Shown here piece after piece: positions 7,482 through 11,823 of a stretch of DNA of 11,823 bases (position 1 is its first letter; the number at the start of each line of letters is the position of its first letter). The notes beneath the pieces are model-generated. The model was given only the letters and a program-made list of their open reading frames with translations. It did not search any database and had not been told where the DNA came from. The stretch is from CADEED01 sp035286365 (GTDB taxonomy: Bacteria; Pseudomonadota; Gammaproteobacteria; Steroidobacterales; Steroidobacteraceae). Position numbers and translations under genes: made by a program. The stretch is from contig DATHJZ010000319.1 in the NCBI GenBank assembly GCA_035286365.1, positions 1-11,823 of the forward strand, in the 5' to 3' direction.

Positions 7482-8195
7482 TCAGGCGTCGAGCATGGGA
7501 GCGAATCCGCCGTAGATCACACGCTGGCCGTCAAACGGCATCTTCATGCCTTTCATGCGCGGATCTTCCATCGCTTTCTGCCAGCCCTTGTCGCGCGCTT
7601 CTTTCGAAGGCCACTCGATCCACGAGTAGACGACCGTCTCGTCGGGCTTGGCCTTCACCGCGCCCTTGTAGTCGGTGACCTTGCCGTCCGGCACGTCATC
7701 GCCCCACGCATCGACCGTGCGCGTCGCGCCATACTCCTTGAGGATCGCGGCGTTCTTGTCCGCCATCTCGCGATACGCATCCTTGTTGTCGGCGGGGACG
7801 GGCGTCACGAAGCCGTCGATGTAGCCGGTTTTCGACGCCTTGCCACTGTCGTTGATGGGCGTGAATCCGGCGAAGATCATGCGCTGACCGTCGAAGGGCA
7901 TGCTGTCGCCCATTTCCTTCATGCGCGGATCGTCCATCATCTTCTTGTTGGCCGCGTCGCGCGTCGCCTTGTCGGGATACTCGAGCCAGGAAAACACGAT
8001 CGTTTCGTCGGGCTTGGCCTTCACCGAGCGTTGAAAATCGGTCACCTTGCCCGCCGGGACGTCGTCGCCCCAGCCCTCTACCTGGCGTGTCGCGCCGAAT
8101 TCCTTGAAGAACGAGACGGCGTTCGAGGAGTGTTTCCGGTACTCATCTTTCTTCGCGGTCGGGACCGCGAGTACGAATCCATCGATGTAGGCCAT
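7482..8195 (-). CDS. Tandem-duplicated DUF1428 protein (two YbaA-like domains in one chain)
   Basis: The 237-residue product consists of two DUF1428 domains, about residues 3-116 and 125-236, joined by a short Gly/Ser/Lys linker (NDSGKASKTG). E. coli YbaA and most relatives are single domains of about 117 residues. Both halves begin YIDGFV. Both contain GATR, WGDDVP, GKVTD and VKAKPDET, then DPRMK and MPFDGQR. By eye rather more than half of aligned positions are identical, and the second copy lacks about two residues before MPFDGQR. The family has the dimeric alpha-beta barrel (ABM) fold, so the fusion may be a covalent dimer; that is inference. The function of the family is unknown. ATG at 8195 is supported by AAAGGAGC 7 nt upstream. 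It is a single-gene unit ending in the hairpin at 7431-7457. No signal peptide. Confidence 0.93.
   Translation of the reverse strand: MAYIDGFVLAVPTAKKDEYRKHSSNAVSFFKEFGATRQVEGWGDDVPAGKVTDFQRSVKAKPDETIVFSWLEYPDKATRDAANKKMMDDPRMKEMGDSMPFDGQRMIFAGFTPINDSGKASKTGYIDGFVTPVPADNKDAYREMADKNAAILKEYGATRTVDAWGDDVPDGKVTDYKGAVKAKPDETVVYSWIEWPSKEARDKGWQKAMEDPRMKGMKMPFDGQRVIYGGFAPMLDA
7639..8026 (-). repeat. In-frame direct repeat between the two DUF1428 halves
   Basis: An identical 22-nt string occurs at 7639-7660 and 8005-8026, 366 bp (122 codons) apart. This is exactly the period of the protein duplication (Tyr3 to Tyr125). It encodes the shared VKAKPDE segment, and flanking bases on one side also match with few differences. 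The repeat records the internal gene duplication and could allow recombination that deletes one domain. Confidence 0.75.
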
Positions 8196-8475
8196 ATTTG
8201 TGCTCCTTTGATCTTCAGTTCATTTCTCTGGGTTCACTGCCTTCGATGCATGAGCACGCTGGCTGTTCCGCACGAAATGAACATTGCGCATTGCGGCGAA
8301 CAATCATGTCGGAAAGCGTCGCTATTGAGCGACCCGTCCGTGATCCGGGCAGGCGGATTTCGTGTCGGACAACGCGCACGAGTATTCGCCTGCATTCGTA
8401 CGCGTCGTTCCGACTTCGGTTGCAGTGGTTGGCACGCGGTGCGCGTTATCGTGCGGTCGAGAAAAGGGAGAAGGC
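8196..8475. promoter_or_regulatory. Divergent 280-bp regulatory region between DUF1428 and Alg14-like genes
   Basis: No gene is supported here. Weak open frames run through it but lack ribosome sites and family resemblance. It holds a perfect 9-bp inverted repeat, GTTCATTTC at 8218-8226 and GAAATGAAC at 8274-8282. A small hairpin GTCGCT-ATTG-AGCGAC lies at 8318-8333, and a sigma-54-like element near 8429-8445. A GTGCTC/GAGCAC pair (8200-8205 and 8252-8257) interlocks with the 9-bp repeat. I see no good sigma-70 promoter on either strand. Confidence 0.5.
8429..8445 (+). promoter_or_regulatory. Possible sigma-54 (-24/-12) promoter of the Alg14/Alg13 pair
   Basis: TTGGCACG at 8429-8436 is a perfect match to the -24 element. 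The GC of a -12 element follows at the right distance (8443-8444), but the preceding TT of that element is replaced by GC. The site lies about 30 nt before the GTG start at 8476. The half match makes this a tentative call. Confidence 0.2.
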
Positions 8476-8952
8476 GTGACCCAGTACGAGACTGCAGTGA
8501 ATCCAACAAAAATTCTGGCGCTGGCATCGGGGGGCGGGCATTGGGTGCAGCTCTTGCGCATGCGACCTGCGCTCGCCGGGTGCAAGGTTGTGTACGCGAC
8601 GACGAACGACGGCTACCGGATCGACGTTCCCGGCGAAGCTTTCGTCCTGATTCCTGATGCGAATCGTTGGGACCGCATCGCCCTGTTGCGCTCCTGCTGG
8701 AAGATCCTGCGGCTGATGCTGCGCGAGCGGCCTGACGTGGTCATCACGACGGGCGCGGCGCCGGGCTATTTCGCCATCCGCTTCGGCAAAATGCTGCGCG
8801 CGCGCACCATCTGGGTAGACAGCGTCGCGAACGTCGACGAGTTGTCGCTCTCCGGTCGCAAGGCCGGTCCGCATGCCGACCTGTGGCTGACGCAGTGGCC
8901 GCATCTGGCGAAGGACGGCGGCCCGGGGTTTCGCGGCAGCGTATTGACATGA
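8476..8952 (+). CDS. pssD: Alg14/PssD-like membrane-anchor subunit of a UDP-sugar glycosyltransferase
   Basis: Half of a split GT28-type glycosyltransferase. In Alg13/Alg14 and rhizobial PssD/PssE pairs this subunit provides the acceptor-side Rossmann domain and membrane contact, adding a sugar to a lipid-linked intermediate. The 158-residue product has KILALASGGGHWVQL (13-25, nucleotide-fold glycine loop), a basic, leucine-rich helix near 68-85 that could lie on the membrane, TTGAAPG (91-97) and WVDSVANVDELSLSG (113-127), all typical of PssD. The start is GTG 8476, preceded by GGGAGAAGG; an upstream ATG at 8362 in the same frame would add 38 residues that look unlike the family. Its stop overlaps the partner gene as ATGA (8949-8952). 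The donor and acceptor sugars are unknown. Confidence 0.88.
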   Translation: MTQYETAVNPTKILALASGGGHWVQLLRMRPALAGCKVVYATTNDGYRIDVPGEAFVLIPDANRWDRIALLRSCWKILRLMLRERPDVVITTGAAPGYFAIRFGKMLRARTIWVDSVANVDELSLSGRKAGPHADLWLTQWPHLAKDGGPGFRGSVLT

Positions 8953-9470
8953 TCTTCGTCACCGTCGGCACCGAGTTGCCTTTCGACCGGCTGATCGCCG
9001 TGGTGGACCAGTGGGCCGGCACTTCGGATCGCACCGATGTATTCGCGCAGATCGGCGACAGCTATCGGCGCCCACTGAATATCCACTACAAGACCTTCAT
9101 CGAGCCGGCGGATTTCGCACGGCGCTTTGCCGCGGCGGACGTCATCGTGTCGCATGCCGGCATGGGCACCATTCTTTCCGCATTGCAGTTTCAAAAGCCG
9201 ATCGTGGTGATGCCGCGCCGCGCGGCGCTCCACGAGCATCGCAACGATCACCAGCTCGCAACCGCCCGGCGGTTGGCGGCGCTCGGCAAGATCACGGTGG
9301 CATTCGATGAATCGGAGCTGTTGCAGACACTCGAGCGCCTCGGCGACCTCAAGCCTCAGGAACGTATTGGCGCCTACGCGAGTGACGGATTGATCACGGC
9401 CCTGCGCGAATTCATCGACGCGGGCCAGCCGGAGCCGCGTGTGCTCGATACCCGCATCATCGCCCCGTAG
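8949..9470 (+). CDS. pssE: Alg13/PssE-like catalytic subunit, GT28 C-terminal domain
   Basis: Partner of the preceding gene. It is expected to bind the UDP-sugar donor and form the active glycosyltransferase on the cytoplasmic face of the membrane. The 173-residue product opens with IFVTVGTELPFDRL, typical of Alg13/PssE, then has SHAGMGT (68-74) and MPRRAALHEHRNDHQ (88-102), the donor-binding region shared with MurG. The last 20 or so residues are not conserved-looking. ATG at 8949 overlaps the previous stop by 4 nt, with no strong ribosome site, so coupled translation is likely. It ends 10 nt from the convergent hutU stop. In window-wide context no flippase, polymerase or other glycosyltransferase is seen. 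Confidence 0.9.
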   Translation: MIFVTVGTELPFDRLIAVVDQWAGTSDRTDVFAQIGDSYRRPLNIHYKTFIEPADFARRFAAADVIVSHAGMGTILSALQFQKPIVVMPRRAALHEHRNDHQLATARRLAALGKITVAFDESELLQTLERLGDLKPQERIGAYASDGLITALREFIDAGQPEPRVLDTRIIAP

Positions 9471-9480
9471 CGCGCCGACT

Positions 9481-11166
9481 TCAGAGAATTCCCGGCAGAT
9501 CGAGTTGGTGTGCGCGGGCGGCTTCGAGCGCAATGTCGTAGCCCGCATCCGCGTGGCGCATGACGCCGCTGGCCGGATCGTTCCACAACACGCGCGCGAT
9601 GCGCCGGCCCGCGGCCTCGGTTCCGTCGCAGACGATGACGACCCCGGCGTGCTGCGAGAACCCCATGCCCACGCCGCCGCCGTGGTGGATCGAGACCCAG
9701 GTCGCGCCGGACGCGGTGTTGAGCAAGGCGTTGAGCAACGGCCAGTCGGACACGGCATCCGAGCCGTCCCTCATCCCTTCGGTTTCGCGGTTGGGCGAGG
9801 CGACGGATCCTGCGTCAAGGTGATCGCGGCCAATGACCACGGGCGCTTTCAGTTCCCCGCGCGCCACCATCTCGTTGAACGCGAGGCCGAGCCGATGACG
9901 GTCGCCGAGGCCCACCCAGCAGATGCGCGCGGGCAGCCCCTGGAACCTGATGCGCGCGCGCGCCATGTCCAGCCAGTGATGCAGGTGTTTGTCGTCGGGC
10001 AGCAGTTCTTTGACCTTCGCATCGGTTTTCGCGATGTCATCCGGATCGCCCGACAGCGCGGCCCAGCGGAACGGGCCGACGCCGCGGCAGAACAGCGGCC
10101 GGATGTAGGCGGGCACGAAGCCGGGAAAATCGAACGCGTTCTTCACGCCTTCTTCGAGCGCGATCTGGCGAATGTTGTTGCCATAGTCGACGGTGTGTAC
10201 TCCGTCCTTCTGAAAATCGAGCATCGCGCGCACGTGCACTGCCATCGAAGCCTTTGCGGCCTTGGCCGTGGCGGCCGGGTCGCTGGCACGGGTCGCGAGC
10301 CATTGCTCCACCGGCCAGCCGATGGGTAGATAGCCGTTGACCGGATCGTGCGCCGACGTCTGGTCGGTCAACATGTCCGGGCGCACGCCGCGCTTGAACA
10401 GCGCCGGCAGGATTTCGGCCGCATTACCCAGCAACCCGACGGAGACTGGCTGCCGGTCGGCGCAGGCCTGGTCGATGAGGTTCAGCGCCTCGTCGACCTT
10501 GTCGGTGCCGTGATCGAGATAGCCGGACTTGAGCCGCATGTCGATGCGCGAGCGCTGGCACTCGATCGCCAGGCACGAAGCGCCGGCCATCACGCTGGCC
10601 AGCGGTTGCGCGCCGCCCATGCCCCCCAGGCCCGCGGTCAGCAGCCAGCGGCCCGCGAGATTGCCGCCGAAGTGCTGCCGGCCCATCTCGACGAAAGTTT
10701 CGTACGTGCCCTGCACGATGCCCTGCGAGCCGATGTAGATCCACGAGCCCGCGGTCATCTGCCCGTACATCATCAGGCCCTTGCGATCGAGCTCGTTGAA
10801 GTGCTCCCAGGTACTCCAGCGCGGCACGAGGTTCGAGTTGGCCAACAACACGCGCGGCGCATCTACGTGCGTGGTGAACACGCCGACCGGTTTGCCTGAT
10901 TGAATGAGCAGCGTCTGGTCGGCTTCGAGACGTTTGAGCGTCGCGACGATGCGATCGAAGGAATCCCAGTCGCGCGCCGCGCGGCCAATGCCGCCGTACA
11001 CCACCAGCTCCTCGGGCCGCTCCGCGACGTCCGGATCGAGGTTGTTCATGAGCATGCGCAGCGGCGCCTCGGTGAGCCAGCTCTTGGCGGCGAGCGTCGT
11101 GCCGGTGGCCGCGCGAATCACGCGGCTGCGGTCGATGCGGCGATCCTCTCTGGCGTTCGAGGTCAT
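9481..11166 (-). CDS. hutU: Urocanate hydratase (urocanase)
   Basis: Cytosolic NAD+-dependent enzyme converting urocanate to 4-imidazolone-5-propionate, the second step of histidine degradation. Its 561 residues match the usual length (about 550-560). The PROSITE-type urocanase signature FQGLPARICW is at 408-417; C416 is the expected counterpart of the essential Cys410 of Pseudomonas putida urocanase. A glycine-rich NAD-site loop GLGGMGGAQP is at 179-188. FCRGVGPFRW (359-368), LLGNAAEI, DQTSAHDP and SIHHGGGVGMGFSQHAG are also typical. ATG at 11166 overlaps the hutG stop by 4 nt (11163-11166), so translation is probably coupled. The gene is intact. Confidence 0.98.
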   Translation of the reverse strand: MTSNAREDRRIDRSRVIRAATGTTLAAKSWLTEAPLRMLMNNLDPDVAERPEELVVYGGIGRAARDWDSFDRIVATLKRLEADQTLLIQSGKPVGVFTTHVDAPRVLLANSNLVPRWSTWEHFNELDRKGLMMYGQMTAGSWIYIGSQGIVQGTYETFVEMGRQHFGGNLAGRWLLTAGLGGMGGAQPLASVMAGASCLAIECQRSRIDMRLKSGYLDHGTDKVDEALNLIDQACADRQPVSVGLLGNAAEILPALFKRGVRPDMLTDQTSAHDPVNGYLPIGWPVEQWLATRASDPAATAKAAKASMAVHVRAMLDFQKDGVHTVDYGNNIRQIALEEGVKNAFDFPGFVPAYIRPLFCRGVGPFRWAALSGDPDDIAKTDAKVKELLPDDKHLHHWLDMARARIRFQGLPARICWVGLGDRHRLGLAFNEMVARGELKAPVVIGRDHLDAGSVASPNRETEGMRDGSDAVSDWPLLNALLNTASGATWVSIHHGGGVGMGFSQHAGVVIVCDGTEAAGRRIARVLWNDPASGVMRHADAGYDIALEAARAHQLDLPGIL

Positions 11167-11823
11167 TTGGATTTACCGGTCACGAATGCGATGCAGGCAT
11201 CGAGAATGTCACGTAGCGCGACGCGCAACAGCGCGGCATGGCCGTCGTCGAGTGGCGCCGGCCAGTTTTCTTCACTGATTCCATCGGTGGGCTCGCGGAG
11301 ATAACCGCGCATGGCAAGTTCCATTTGCACTGCATGGATGCCGCTTCTCGGGTTGCCATAGTGGCGCGTGATCCAGCCGCCTCGAAAGCGGCCATTGGTC
11401 ACGCGCGACATGCCAGAGGCGTCACAGATTTTTTCGATGGCGGCGGTGAGGGCCGGAGCGCAGGTCGTGCCGTGGTCCGTGCCGATGTTGAACTGCGGCA
11501 GCTCGCCGTCGAACAACCGCGGGATGCGCGAGCGGATGGAGTGCGCGTCGTACAACACCATGCCGCCGTGGCGCGCTCCGAGGCGCTGCGTCTGGTCGAC
11601 CAGCGCCTGGTGATAGGGCCAGAAGTACTGCTGTTCGCGCCGTTTGATCTCTTCGGCATCGGGCGTAAGACCAGGCTTGTAGAGCGGCTCGCCATCGAAG
11701 GTCATCAGCGGGCACAGGCCCGTCGTCGCGAAACCCGGATACAGCGACGCGCCGGTCGGATCACGATTCATGTCGATCACGGTGCGCGAGATCGATGTGC
11801 GCACCGTGGTCGCGCCGAGCTCG
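11163..11823 (-). CDS. hutG: N-formylglutamate deformylase, 5' end beyond the window
   Basis: Hydrolyses N-formyl-L-glutamate to glutamate and formate, the last step of the five-step histidine route that uses formiminoglutamate deiminase (HutF). The frame is open through the right edge. About 219 codons are present of the roughly 265-270 usual, so some 45-50 N-terminal residues are missing, and internal GTG or ATG codons near the edge are not the true start. Family features seen are SRTVIDMNRDP, ASLYPG, TGLCPL, YDAHSIRSRIPRLFDGE, FNIGTDHGTTCAP, NGRFRGGWITRHYGNP and HAVQMELAMR, with the Asp/His residues expected for a metal site. It lies directly upstream of hutU, overlapping by 4 nt. This choice of HutG implies that the rest of the pathway (hutH, hutI, hutF) is encoded to the right or elsewhere. 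Confidence 0.95.
   Translation of the reverse strand, partial: ELGATTVRTSISRTVIDMNRDPTGASLYPGFATTGLCPLMTFDGEPLYKPGLTPDAEEIKRREQQYFWPYHQALVDQTQRLGARHGGMVLYDAHSIRSRIPRLFDGELPQFNIGTDHGTTCAPALTAAIEKICDASGMSRVTNGRFRGGWITRHYGNPRSGIHAVQMELAMRGYLREPTDGISEENWPAPLDDGHAALLRVALRDILDACIAFVTGKSK

Noticed and set aside
8318..8333. Small hairpin GTCGCT-ATTG-AGCGAC as a terminator
   Set aside because: The stem is only 6 bp, has no T-tract on either strand, and lies upstream of both divergent genes rather than after one.
7416..8657. A 413-codon plus-strand open frame crossing the DUF1428 gene and the divergent region
   Set aside because: It runs antisense to a well-supported gene and out of frame into the Alg14-like gene. 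The composition is that of a reverse shadow, with no recognisable motif.
9471..9480. Search for a bidirectional terminator between the Alg13-like gene and hutU
   Set aside because: Only 10 nt separate the convergent stop codons, and no hairpin with a T-tract is visible there.
9439..10329. Long plus-strand open frames opposite hutU
   Set aside because: hutU is unmistakable on the minus strand, and these frames arise from GC-biased third positions.

Overview
The window is a GC-rich, gene-dense stretch of a bacterial chromosome. The gene families (RND tripartite pump with a NodT-type outer membrane lipoprotein, histidine utilisation through an N-formylglutamate deformylase, DUF1428) point to a proteobacterium. 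A gammaproteobacterium is my best guess, but that is inference from family make-up only. I see no tRNA, rRNA, CRISPR array, insertion sequence or other mobile element, and the gene order looks vertically inherited.

Layout from left to right. (1) Positions 1-5747, minus strand: a three-gene efflux operon of MexEF-OprN type. It is transcribed from a periplasmic adaptor lipoprotein (GTG start at 5747), through a 1055-residue RND pump, to an outer membrane factor whose last codons lie beyond the left edge. The outer membrane factor overlaps the pump gene by 8 nt. (2) Positions 5985-7150, plus strand: a stand-alone HD-domain ppGpp hydrolase of the MESH1 type. It overlaps by 4 nt a rhomboid intramembrane serine protease that probably starts with TTG. 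(3) Positions 7153-7365, minus: a 70-residue protein with two CxxC knuckles, convergent with the rhomboid gene. (4) Positions 7482-8195, minus: a protein made of two tandem DUF1428 domains, followed by a clear intrinsic terminator. (5) Positions 8196-8475: a 280-bp divergent regulatory region. (6) Positions 8476-9470, plus: a bacterial Alg14/Alg13 (PssD/PssE) pair, two halves of one glycosyltransferase, overlapping by ATGA. (7) Positions 9481-11823, minus: hutG, cut by the right edge, and hutU, overlapping by 4 nt. They are the urocanase and formylglutamate deformylase steps of histidine breakdown.

The genes act as independent modules: envelope drug or metabolite export, alarmone turnover with a membrane protease, an unknown stress-type ABM-fold protein, an orphan two-part glycosyltransferase, and histidine catabolism. 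I did not find an obviously new multi-gene system. The most unusual items are the internally duplicated DUF1428 protein, the translational coupling of a MESH1-like hydrolase to a rhomboid protease, and the Alg14/Alg13 pair with no other polysaccharide gene in view.
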